Assembly (NCBI GenBank): GCA_013911885.1
Contig: JACESI010000001.1
Coordinates: 306,966-370,965 of the forward strand
Reading direction: 5' to 3'
Origin: Hyphomicrobiales bacterium
GTDB lineage: Bacteria > Pseudomonadota > Alphaproteobacteria > Rhizobiales > JACESI01
DNA: 64,000 nucleotides
The notes under the pieces are model-generated. The model was not told the DNA's origin and ran no database searches. It worked only from the letters and a program-made list of their open reading frames with translations. Both the position numbers and the translations under genes were made by a program. Positions within the stretch are counted from its first letter, which is position 1; each line of letters opens with the position of its first letter. Positions 40,728-48,163 of the stretch are shown here, piece by piece.

Positions 40728-42392
40728 ATGCACGCTTTTTCTGCCCTCCTCGATCGCCTGATCCTGACGCCGTCGCGCAATGCGAAGCTCACGCTTCTTG
40801 TTGATTATTTCCACACCGCGCCAGATCCGGACCGGGGCTATGCGCTGGCGGCAATCACGCGCGATCTCGATATCAGCAACGTCAAACCGGCGCTTCTGCG
40901 CAGGCTCATCGAAGAGCGCATGGACCCGATGCTTTTTAGCTATTCCTACGATTATGTCGGCGACATGGCCGAGACGATTGCGCTTGCCTGGCCTTCGGTA
41001 AACGCTGATTCGAATATGTCGGGCGCCGGGGTGCGGCTTGCGGCGGTGGTGGCAGCCTTGCACGACGTGCCGAAGGCGGGCGCACCGGCGCTTGTGGCCG
41101 GGTTTCTCGATCAGCTTGATCGGACCACCCGCTGGGCTTTTTTGAAACTCCTCACCGGGGGGCTCAGGATCGGGGTGTCCGCGCGTCTCGTGAAACAGGC
41201 GCTTGCCGGTTTCGGCGCTGTCGATGTGACCGAAATCGAAGAACTCTGGCACGGACTGACGCCGCCTTATACAAGCCTTTTCGCCTGGCTTGAGGGCCGC
41301 GCGACGAGGCCGGTAAATCTTGCGGCGGCGCCGTTTCGTCCGGTCATGCTCGCCCACCCGCTCGAAGCGGCCGACCATGCCAGGATCAACCCTGAGGACT
41401 ATGCAGCGGAGTGGAAATGGGACGGCATCCGCGTGCAGGCGACAGCCGAGGCAGGCACAGTCCGGCTTTATTCGCGCACAGGCGATGATATTTCGGCCGC
41501 TTTTCCGGATATTCTGGAAGCCCTGAATTTCAACGGGGCGATTGACGGCGAACTTCTGGTCAAAGCGCTTGATGCGGAGCCTGAGGGCGAGCGGGACGCA
41601 CGGAGCGCAATTCCCGTTGCAAGCTTCGGCGATCTTCAGCAACGGCTTAACCGGAAGGCAGTGAGTAAGAAACTTCTCGCCACGCATCCGGCTTTCATCC
41701 GGGCCTATGATCTTTTGCAGGAAGGGAACGAAAATCTGCGCGCGCTGCCTTTTGCCGAGCGGCGCAAGCGGCTTGAAGCCCTGATTTTACGCCTCGCGAA
41801 CGACCGGATTGATCTCTCGCCGCTGATTTCCTATCGCCATGTCGATGATCTTGACCAATATCGCGCAAAGCCGCCCTATCCGGTGATTGAGGGAGTGATG
41901 CTGAAACGCTGGGACAGCATCTATGAGCCGGGCCGCCCGAAAGGTCCCTGGTTCAAATGGAAAAAACAGCCCTATATCATCGACGCGGTGCTGATGTATG
42001 CTCAGCGCGGCCATGGCAAACGCTCGAGCTTTTATTCCGATTATACATTCGGTGTCTGGCTTGGGGGCTCCGATGCCGCTGACAGAGATCATTCTGACGG
42101 TGCAGTGCTTGTGCCGGTCGGAAAAGCCTATTTCGGCTTCAGTGATGATGAGTTGAAACAGATCGACAAATATGTGCGTGATAACACGGTCGAGCGCTTC
42201 GGGCCGGTGCGCGCGGTGCGGGCGGAAGCGGGCCATGGCCTTGTCTTCGAGGTCGCGTTCGAGGGGCTCAACCGCTCTACCCGCCATAAATCTGGCGTCG
42301 CGATGCGTTTTCCGCGAATTTCGCGCCTGCGCTGGGACAAGCATCCCCGCGATGCAGACCGGATCGAAACCCTGGAGGCAATGCTTGGCTGA
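40728..42392 (+). CDS. Ligase-associated ATP-dependent DNA ligase
   Basis: This 554-aa ATP-dependent DNA ligase has an N-terminal DNA-binding domain (1-200), an adenylation domain with the nucleotidyl lysine Lys230 in EWKWDGIR, motif III-like DGELL, motif IV EGVMLKRWDS, motif V WFKWKKQPY, and an OB fold ending FPRISRLRWDK. It belongs to the bacterial ligase family that defines the helicase/phosphoesterase/exonuclease association; the other three partners lie within 7 kb upstream. It would seal nicks after end processing in a repair route separate from the NAD-dependent LigA. Spacing to the channel gene is 5 bases, so it may be co-transcribed with it. Confidence 0.92.
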   Translation: MHAFSALLDRLILTPSRNAKLTLLVDYFHTAPDPDRGYALAAITRDLDISNVKPALLRRLIEERMDPMLFSYSYDYVGDMAETIALAWPSVNADSNMSGAGVRLAAVVAALHDVPKAGAPALVAGFLDQLDRTTRWAFLKLLTGGLRIGVSARLVKQALAGFGAVDVTEIEELWHGLTPPYTSLFAWLEGRATRPVNLAAAPFRPVMLAHPLEAADHARINPEDYAAEWKWDGIRVQATAEAGTVRLYSRTGDDISAAFPDILEALNFNGAIDGELLVKALDAEPEGERDARSAIPVASFGDLQQRLNRKAVSKKLLATHPAFIRAYDLLQEGNENLRALPFAERRKRLEALILRLANDRIDLSPLISYRHVDDLDQYRAKPPYPVIEGVMLKRWDSIYEPGRPKGPWFKWKKQPYIIDAVLMYAQRGHGKRSSFYSDYTFGVWLGGSDAADRDHSDGAVLVPVGKAYFGFSDDELKQIDKYVRDNTVERFGPVRAVRAEAGHGLVFEVAFEGLNRSTRHKSGVAMRFPRISRLRWDKHPRDADRIETLEAMLG

Positions 42393-42478
42393 GCGTTGGC
42401 TATTCAGCAAATAAGGCTGTTCAAATAGACCGTGAATGCATATCTAAGGTTTTATCGCGTCCGACCGGAGACTGAACA

Positions 42479-42751
42479 ATGTCTGCATTATCCCGCTTCA
42501 TTGGCGGCTCGCCCCTCGAAGTCGCCATCAAACTTGTGTTGATGTCCTTTGTGGTCGGCATCATCCTGAGCGCGCTCAATATCGATCCACTGGATATTAT
42601 CGCCGGTATCCGCAACGTGATCGCCCGGATTTACGCGCTCGGTTTCGATTCGATCGAGTGGGCGCTGCGCTATCTGGCGCTTGGTGCCGCAGTCGTTATC
42701 CCGATCTGGCTTGTCCTCAGGTTTCTCAAGGTTTTCGGCAAGGGCGACTGA
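42479..42751 (+). CDS. DUF6460-family small membrane protein
   Basis: This 90-aa protein has two or three hydrophobic helices: IKLVLMSFVVGIILSAL, then a linker (IDPLDIIAGIRNVIARIY), then YLALGAAVVIPIWLVLRFLKVF. The pattern 'GGSPLEVAIKLVLMSFVVGI..SALNIDPLDI' matches the DUF6460 family common in Hyphomicrobiales. No function is known. Its last 26 bases overlap, on the other strand, the histone-deacetylase-family gene. Confidence 0.8.
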   Translation: MSALSRFIGGSPLEVAIKLVLMSFVVGIILSALNIDPLDIIAGIRNVIARIYALGFDSIEWALRYLALGAAVVIPIWLVLRFLKVFGKGD

Positions 42752-43670
42752 GATAATCGGACGCCGTGCGATGGATCAGGCTGTGGCGTCGGGCGAGCCG
42801 GTCGATGTCGCGCATATAGCCCCCGCCAATGACGCAGGCAAGAGGCAGGCCGCGCGAGCGAATAGCGTCAATGACGAAACCGTCGCGGGCGATGAGGCCG
42901 TCATCCGAGAGTGATAGACGCCCGAGACGGTCCTCCGCGTGAGGGTCGACACCGGCATTGTAAAACACGATATCCGCCGCCGCCTGCTCAATCGCGAGCG
43001 GCAGAACCTGCCGGATTATAGAGAGATACGCGTCGTCCTTTGTCGCGTCCGGCAGGCCGATATCGCGGCTGGATCTGCGTTTTTGATCGGGGTAGTTGTT
43101 TTCGGCATGGACCGACAAGGTGAAGACGCTCGGGTCATTCTCAAAAATCGCGGCGGTGCCGTCGCCCTGATGCACATCGAGATCAACAATGAGAGCGCGC
43201 CGGATCAGGCCCTCTTTTTGCAGCACACGGATTGCGACCGCGACATCGTTGAAGACGCAGAACCCCGCCCCCTGTTCGCGCCGCGCATGATGGCTGCCGC
43301 CCGCCGTGTTTGCGGCAAGACCATGCGCGAGCGCAAGACGCGCGGTCAGAACGCTGCCGCCTGTGGCGCAGCGCGCACGGGTGAGAACCGGCTGTGACAT
43401 CGCAAAACCGATATCCTTCTCGATCTGCCGGGCCACACGCCCGGTCAGAACCTGTTCGACATAGGCTGGATCATGGGCAAGTGCGAGCCACTCAAACGGC
43501 GCCGGTTCGGGCGCGAATATATTGTCCGCCCGCGCGATGCCGTCTTCACGCAGCACCGCCATCAGTCGCGCAAACTTGCGCATGGGAAAGCGGTGGCTTG
43601 CCGGAAATTCGGCGTCATAAGCAGCATGGTGGACGATGGGCAGAAGCAAAGGCGGAAGGACGGGCGGCAC
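42726..43670 (-). CDS. Histone deacetylase-family hydrolase (acetoin utilisation/class IV type)
   Basis: This 314-aa zinc amidohydrolase of the arginase/deacetylase superfamily shows catalytic His pairs in GGSHHARREQGAGFCVFND. Zinc ligands are Asp and His in DLDVHQGDGTA and Asp in YNAGVDPHAED, with a glycine-rich end GGGYMRD. In bacteria such enzymes remove acetyl groups from small molecules (polyamines, acetoin-related compounds) or proteins; the substrate cannot be told. The start is just upstream of the MATE gene on the other strand (about 100 bases of spacer). Confidence 0.87.
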   Translation of the reverse strand: MPPVLPPLLLPIVHHAAYDAEFPASHRFPMRKFARLMAVLREDGIARADNIFAPEPAPFEWLALAHDPAYVEQVLTGRVARQIEKDIGFAMSQPVLTRARCATGGSVLTARLALAHGLAANTAGGSHHARREQGAGFCVFNDVAVAIRVLQKEGLIRRALIVDLDVHQGDGTAAIFENDPSVFTLSVHAENNYPDQKRRSSRDIGLPDATKDDAYLSIIRQVLPLAIEQAAADIVFYNAGVDPHAEDRLGRLSLSDDGLIARDGFVIDAIRSRGLPLACVIGGGYMRDIDRLARRHSLIHRTASDYLSRPCRKP

Positions 43671-43767
43671 GGGGCGATTCCGATCGGCGTTCTGGTGGAC
43701 AATTTACAAGAATTGGTAGGAAAATTCAGGTGGAAATCATAACGGATTTCCGTCACAACACTATCCC

Positions 43768-45099
43768 ATGCCGACGCGCAACCCCTCGCTTGAAGTGACC
43801 AACCGGACGGTGCTTGCCATAGCGGTGCCCATGGCGCTCGGTTATCTGACAACGCCGCTGGTGGGTGTTGCCGATACCGCGATTGTCGGCCAGTTGGGCG
43901 ATGCCGCGCTGATCGGCGGCGTTGCCATCGCCGCGGTCTTTGTCGGCGTTCTTCTGACCACATTCAATTTCCTGCGCTTTGCGACATCGGCACTCACCGC
44001 TCAGGCCTTTGGCCGAGGCGATGTGATGGAGCTTGCGGGTATTCTTTTGCGCTCCTGTCTGGTTGCCGTCATCGTCGGGGCCCTTGTCGCGGCGCTGTCC
44101 CATCCAATCCTGAAGCTTGGTCTTCTGATCATGCAGCCGAGCGCAGCGGTTGCGGAGGCCGCAAGCAGCTATTTTCTCATCAGAGTGCTCGCAGCGCCGA
44201 TCACGCTCCTCAATTTCGTGTTGTTTTCCTGGCTTCTCGGGACCGGACGAACCATCCTGAGTTTTCTTCTTCAGACATTTCTGAATGTTTTGAATGTTTT
44301 GATCTCAATCTATCTGGTCCTTGTTCTTGATTGGGGCATTGCCGGCGCGGCCTGGGGAACGGTGATTGCCGAAATCCTGACAGTCGCCCTGTCGGTGGTC
44401 TTTGTCGTGCGCCCGCTGCTTGCCCGGCGCGGACAGATTGCGGCTCTGACCTTCAATTACCAGAAACTCAAGCAGATGATGGTGCTGAATTCCGACATCA
44501 TGGTGCGCTCATTCTGCCTTTTTGCGGCTTTCGCGTTTTTTACCCGCCAATCCGCGCAGCAATCGGACACGATCCTCGCCGCCAACGAGATCCTGCTGCA
44601 TTTTTTCATGATCGGCGGCTATTTTCTGGACGGGTTTGCAACATCAGCCGAACAGTTCGTGGGCCGCGCCATCGGCTCCGGCGACCGCTCGACTTTCCGC
44701 CGCGCGATCCGCATCACGAGCCTGTGGAATCTCGGTCAGGCGACGTTGCTGATGCTCGTCTATTTCATTGCCGGTACCATGATCATCGATTTTCTGACAA
44801 TTGCTGAAGATGTTCGTCTGGTTGCCCGCGACTTCCTGATCTGGGCTGCGATCACGCCCATTGTCGGCGTTGCGGCCTTTCAGATGGATGGCGTGTTCAT
44901 TGGCGCCACATGGTCCAAAGACATGCGCAATTCCATGCTGATGTCGCTTGCATTTCTGGTTGCGAGCTATTTCGTGCTGTTTCCGTTGATGGGAAATCAC
45001 GGACTTTGGCTGGCGCTATGCCTGTTTTTGGGTGCCCGTGGCCTCACGCTCTCGCTTATCCTTTTGAAGCGCGAGCGCGAGGCGTTTCAGGTGGCCTGA
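43768..45099 (+). CDS. MATE-family multidrug/antiporter membrane protein (DinF-like)
   Basis: This 443-aa membrane protein has about twelve helices in two related halves. The N-terminal family motif is VTNRTVLAIAVPMALGYLTTPLVGVADTAIVGQLGDAALIGGVA, and GYFLDGFATSAEQFVGRAIG starts the second half. MATE proteins couple sodium or proton influx to drug or metabolite efflux; the DinF branch is most similar by eye. It ends two bases before the convergent pyrD stop. No regulator or partner gene is next to it, so the substrate is unknown. Confidence 0.9.
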   Translation: MPTRNPSLEVTNRTVLAIAVPMALGYLTTPLVGVADTAIVGQLGDAALIGGVAIAAVFVGVLLTTFNFLRFATSALTAQAFGRGDVMELAGILLRSCLVAVIVGALVAALSHPILKLGLLIMQPSAAVAEAASSYFLIRVLAAPITLLNFVLFSWLLGTGRTILSFLLQTFLNVLNVLISIYLVLVLDWGIAGAAWGTVIAEILTVALSVVFVVRPLLARRGQIAALTFNYQKLKQMMVLNSDIMVRSFCLFAAFAFFTRQSAQQSDTILAANEILLHFFMIGGYFLDGFATSAEQFVGRAIGSGDRSTFRRAIRITSLWNLGQATLLMLVYFIAGTMIIDFLTIAEDVRLVARDFLIWAAITPIVGVAAFQMDGVFIGATWSKDMRNSMLMSLAFLVASYFVLFPLMGNHGLWLALCLFLGARGLTLSLILLKREREAFQVA

Positions 45100-45101
45100 G
45101 G

Positions 45102-46211
45102 CTATGATACTCGCCCAGGCGCCCTATGCCCCTCATGCGATATGCGCTCGGCGTCCAGCCCGACGAGCCCTGCAACCGATGCGACCCTTTCCCGCCGAAC
45201 GGCGGCTTCAAGCGTGTCTTTCACGTCGTCGATGAGATCAAACCCACGATAGATGAGGCCGGTATAGACCTGAAGCAGGTTCGCACCAGCCCGCATCTTG
45301 GTGAGCGCCGTCGCCCCGTCGGTAATGCCGCCAACACCGATGATGGGAAAGCTCGGGCCAACGGCGCGGCGCATGCGCGCGAGCACCAGCGTCGAAAGAT
45401 CGAACAAGGGCGCGCCGGATAGACCGCCCGCTTCTGCCGCGAGCGGATGGCCCTTCACCCGGTCACGCAGCACGGTCGTGTTCGAAACGATGAGGCCCTC
45501 AATGCCGCTTTCCAGCACTTCGCCCGCAATCGTCTCGATTTCTGGAACCGAGATATCCGGCGCGATCTTGAGGAAGACCGGCACCGCGTAACCAAGCCGC
45601 AGCGCCTCTTCGTCGCGCGCATCGCGAACCGCGACAAGCAGTGCGCGCAAGGCACGTGCCGCCTGAAGATCGCGCAGGCCCGGTGTGTTGGGTGAGGAAA
45701 TATTCGCCGTGAAATAAGAAGCGACATCGGCGAAACAGCGGATACCTGCGACGTAATCCTGAACAAAATCAGCCGAATCCTTGTTCGCACCGATATTGAC
45801 GCCGACAATCCCGCCTTTCAGCCGGCGCGCGGCAAGTCGCTGATAAGCGGCGGCATGGCCTTCATTGTTGAAGCCGAGCCGGTTGATCACAGCCTTGTGC
45901 TCCGGCAGACGAAACACCCGCGGCGCCGGATTGCCCGCCTGCGCGCGCGGGGTGACTGTGCCGACCTCGGCAAAGCCCATGCCGCGCTTCAAAAGCGCGT
46001 CCGGTACTTCCGCGTTCTTGTCAAAACCGGCAGCAATGCCGATTGGATTGGGGAAGGAGAGGCCTGCCAGATCGACCCGCAAAATGTCCTTGTCAATACG
46101 CTTTGAGGTCCTCACGGCCCCGCGTTTCAGCGCCTTGATTCCGGCAAGATGCGCCTTTTCGGCATCGAGCTTCAAAAGGCCGATACGGGCGAGATTTTCG
46201 AGAAGGCTCAT
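45102..46211 (-). CDS. pyrD: Class 2 (quinone-dependent) dihydroorotate dehydrogenase PyrD
   Basis: PyrD oxidises dihydroorotate to orotate in pyrimidine synthesis, using membrane quinone. The 369-aa protein has the short N-terminal membrane-association helix (LLENLARIGLLKLDAEKAHLAGIKALK) and the FMN barrel: FPNPIGIAAGFDKNAEV, VGTVTPRAQAGNP, NRLGFNNEG, ANISSPNTPGLRDLQ (region of the catalytic serine) and IIGVGGITDG. ATG 46211 is preferred since the DUF952 gene ends 4 bases upstream on the same strand; the longer frame to 46256 would overlap it. Confidence 0.95.
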   Translation of the reverse strand: MSLLENLARIGLLKLDAEKAHLAGIKALKRGAVRTSKRIDKDILRVDLAGLSFPNPIGIAAGFDKNAEVPDALLKRGMGFAEVGTVTPRAQAGNPAPRVFRLPEHKAVINRLGFNNEGHAAAYQRLAARRLKGGIVGVNIGANKDSADFVQDYVAGIRCFADVASYFTANISSPNTPGLRDLQAARALRALLVAVRDARDEEALRLGYAVPVFLKIAPDISVPEIETIAGEVLESGIEGLIVSNTTVLRDRVKGHPLAAEAGGLSGAPLFDLSTLVLARMRRAVGPSFPIIGVGGITDGATALTKMRAGANLLQVYTGLIYRGFDLIDDVKDTLEAAVRRERVASVAGLVGLDAERISHEGHRAPGRVS

Positions 46212-46215
46212 GGGG

Positions 46216-46557
46216 TCAGTCCATCGCGGGGAATTGGTGCGCACCGCCTGCGCCAAGAGGCAAGGGCTTTACCCAGGCAACATCGCCAAGGCTGAGGCTC
46301 CCGTAAAGATGGGGAAACAGCGCACCCCCACGCGACGGCTCCCACCGCAGATGCGCGCCGAGGCGCACGCTGTCGACCGCGACCAGAACAAGATCAGAAG
46401 CCCCCGCGAAGTGCTTTGCAGCCGTTTCGCGCGCCTGTTCACTTGTTGAAAAATGAATATAGCCGTCGGCATGATCAACCGGAGCGCCCTCGAAGACGCC
46501 GCGCGACTGCGCCTCTTTCCAAAGCGCCTGCGGGCAAATTTTATAGATCATCGGCAT
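46216..46557 (-). CDS. DUF952-family protein
   Basis: This 113-aa protein begins MIYKICPQALWKEAQSRG and contains GYIHFSTSEQARETAAKHF, VLVAVD and the HLYGSLSL block, all hallmarks of DUF952. Members are small soluble proteins often next to pyrD in alphaproteobacteria, as here with a 4-base gap, which suggests an operon. Function is not established. ATG 46557 or 46551 may be used. Confidence 0.87.
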   Translation of the reverse strand: MPMIYKICPQALWKEAQSRGVFEGAPVDHADGYIHFSTSEQARETAAKHFAGASDLVLVAVDSVRLGAHLRWEPSRGGALFPHLYGSLSLGDVAWVKPLPLGAGGAHQFPAMD

Positions 46558-46573
46558 TTTCCGCCCCATGCGT

Positions 46574-46610
46574 CAGCCGCCCCAGACAGCGCCCCAGACA
46601 GCGCCCCATA
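46574..46610 (+). repeat. 12-bp tandem repeat upstream of a small exported protein gene
   Basis: Three units, CAGCcGCCCCAGA (one extra C), CAGCGCCCCAGA and CAGCGCCCCATA, follow one another. They lie between the divergent DUF952 start and the small exported-protein gene, 70 bases before its ATG. Confidence 0.8.
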
Positions 46611-46679
46611 CTACACCAAGGACGGATGTCGAACCGCAATCCTTTTGTCAAGTCGCTGATCTTTCGCTATAAGGGCTTC

Positions 46680-47075
46680 ATGATTGCTCGATTGCGAAAA
46701 CCCGCTTTCCTTGCCTTTGTGCTGACGCTCGGTGCTGCCAGTGTCATGGCCGATGAAACACGCCCGGCAGGCGCCGCCGGAGCGACGCCGAGGGATCAGA
46801 CCATCGCGGTCCTGGAAACCCGGATTGATGCGCTCAGGGCGGAACTTGCAGGGCTCGAAGCCGAAGTGGCGCGGTTGCGGGGAACAGCCGCCGCTGCCGT
46901 AAAGCCGACGCCGGACAGCGCTGCACCGCCGGAGACATCCGCCGCGACGCCGAAGCGCGATGGTTTCATCAATCCCGAACGGCTGGCCGACGCAACCCGC
47001 TTTGTCGAGGAATTGAAGCGCCGTCTTTTTGTCATGGTCGATGCCATGAAACGCGATCTCGGCACGGTGATCTGA
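46680..47075 (+). CDS. Small exported coiled-coil protein of unknown function
   Basis: This 131-aa protein starts with a signal peptide (RKPAFLAFVLTLGAASVMA, likely cleavage before Asp-Glu-Thr). A short heptad-rich stretch follows (TIAVLETRIDALRAELAGLEAEVARLR), then a Pro/Ala/Thr-rich linker and an amphipathic C-terminal helix (ADATRFVEELKRRLFVMVDAMKRDLG). AAGGG lies 5 bases before ATG 46680; another ATG at 46626 would hide the signal peptide. The stop overlaps the DUF1475 gene start (TGATG). I recognise no named family; a periplasmic or membrane-tethered coiled coil is the most that can be said. Confidence 0.7.
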   Translation: MIARLRKPAFLAFVLTLGAASVMADETRPAGAAGATPRDQTIAVLETRIDALRAELAGLEAEVARLRGTAAAAVKPTPDSAAPPETSAATPKRDGFINPERLADATRFVEELKRRLFVMVDAMKRDLGTVI

Positions 47076-47386
47076 TGTCGACCTTTCTTCGTGTTGCTTT
47101 CGCCATCAGCGGCTTCGCGCTTGCGGCTCTGATCGTTGCCGCGGCCATTGAAGCGCCGATCGGGAAGAGCTTTGCCCGCATCACCGAAGATCTCTGGGGC
47201 TGGGTGACATTGTTTGACCTTTACCTCGGCTTTTTGATCCTGTCGGTGATCATCGCGCTGACGGAGCGCCATCCGCTCCGCGCCGCCGCATGGATCCTTC
47301 CATTATTCGTGCTTGGCAATGTCTGGAGCGTCGTCTGGTTTGTCTTGCGCATTCCGCTCATCCGCGCCCGTCTCGGCGGGCTCTGA
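47075..47386 (+). CDS. DUF1475-family membrane protein
   Basis: This 103-aa membrane protein has three helices: VAFAISGFALAALIVAAAI, WVTLFDLYLGFLILSVIIAL and AAWILPLFVLGNVWSVVWFVL. The LFDLYLGFL ... LGN.WS pattern is that of DUF1475. It is coupled to the upstream exported coiled-coil gene by a one-base stop/start overlap. Function is unknown. Confidence 0.75.
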   Translation: MSTFLRVAFAISGFALAALIVAAAIEAPIGKSFARITEDLWGWVTLFDLYLGFLILSVIIALTERHPLRAAAWILPLFVLGNVWSVVWFVLRIPLIRARLGGL

Positions 47387-47500
47387 AAACGGTATTGCGT
47401 AATTACTTCTCGATTTGTTTATTTTCTGTAACAATGTTAACGGGCTTTAACCGGCTTGCCGCAGCATCGTGGCATGGCAGGATTATCTGGAGGGACCCTT

Positions 47501-48154
47501 GTGAGCAATTCGCCCGTCATCGTCGTGGCAGATGACCACCCGCTATTCCGGGATGCGCTCCAATCGACGGTTTCACTGCGCTTTCCAGGTTGCCGGGTCG
47601 TGACGGCGGGCGATCTGACGGCAACCATTCTTATTCTGGAAGAGGAGCCGGAGGTTGACCTTGTCCTTCTCGATCTCAACATGCCGGGTGTTCAGGGCTT
47701 CTCGGGTCTGATTTTCCTGCGTGGCCAGTTTCCGGTCGTGCCGGTCGTTGTCGTCTCGGCGCGCGAGGATACGGATACGATCCGGCGCTGCATTTCGCTC
47801 GGCGCTTCCGGGTTCATTCCGAAATCGAGCGGCACGGACGTTATGAGAACGGCAATTCAGCAGGTGATGAACGGCGGTGTCTGGGTGCCGGAGGTGGCTG
47901 CCCTCGAGGGTGGCCCGGTGGATGACGAATTGCTTGAAATCGCCTCGCGCCTCTCAAGCCTGACACCACAGCAGATGCGGGTGCTGATGATGCTCAAGGA
48001 GGGCCTTCTGAACAAACAGATCGCCTATGAACTGACCGTCTCCGAGGCGACGGTGAAAGCCCATGTTTCCGCGATTTTGCAGAAGCTCGAGGTTAACAGC
48101 CGCACACAGGCCGTGATCGTTGCCTCGCGCATCGCGCTGCCTGCGCCTGCCTGA
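47501..48154 (+). CDS. LuxR/NarL-type response regulator, CrbR/ErdR-like
   Basis: This 217-aa response regulator has an N-terminal receiver (VVADDHPLFRDAL; phospho-acceptor Asp58 in LLDLNMPG; SARE; Lys in PKSSG). The C-terminal LuxR-type HTH is LTPQQMRVLMMLKEGLLNKQIAYELTVSEATVKAHVSAIL. A GTG start at 47501 is chosen because GGAGGG lies 6 bases upstream; ATGs at 47456 and 47474 are possible. It is convergent with a hybrid kinase carrying an N-terminal Na+/solute-symporter domain. That pairing and size match the CrbS/CrbR (MxtR/ErdR) system that controls acetyl-CoA synthetase and acetate use in gammaproteobacteria. Confidence 0.85.
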   Translation: MSNSPVIVVADDHPLFRDALQSTVSLRFPGCRVVTAGDLTATILILEEEPEVDLVLLDLNMPGVQGFSGLIFLRGQFPVVPVVVVSAREDTDTIRRCISLGASGFIPKSSGTDVMRTAIQQVMNGGVWVPEVAALEGGPVDDELLEIASRLSSLTPQQMRVLMMLKEGLLNKQIAYELTVSEATVKAHVSAILQKLEVNSRTQAVIVASRIALPAPA

Positions 48155-48163
48155 ACGAAGAAC

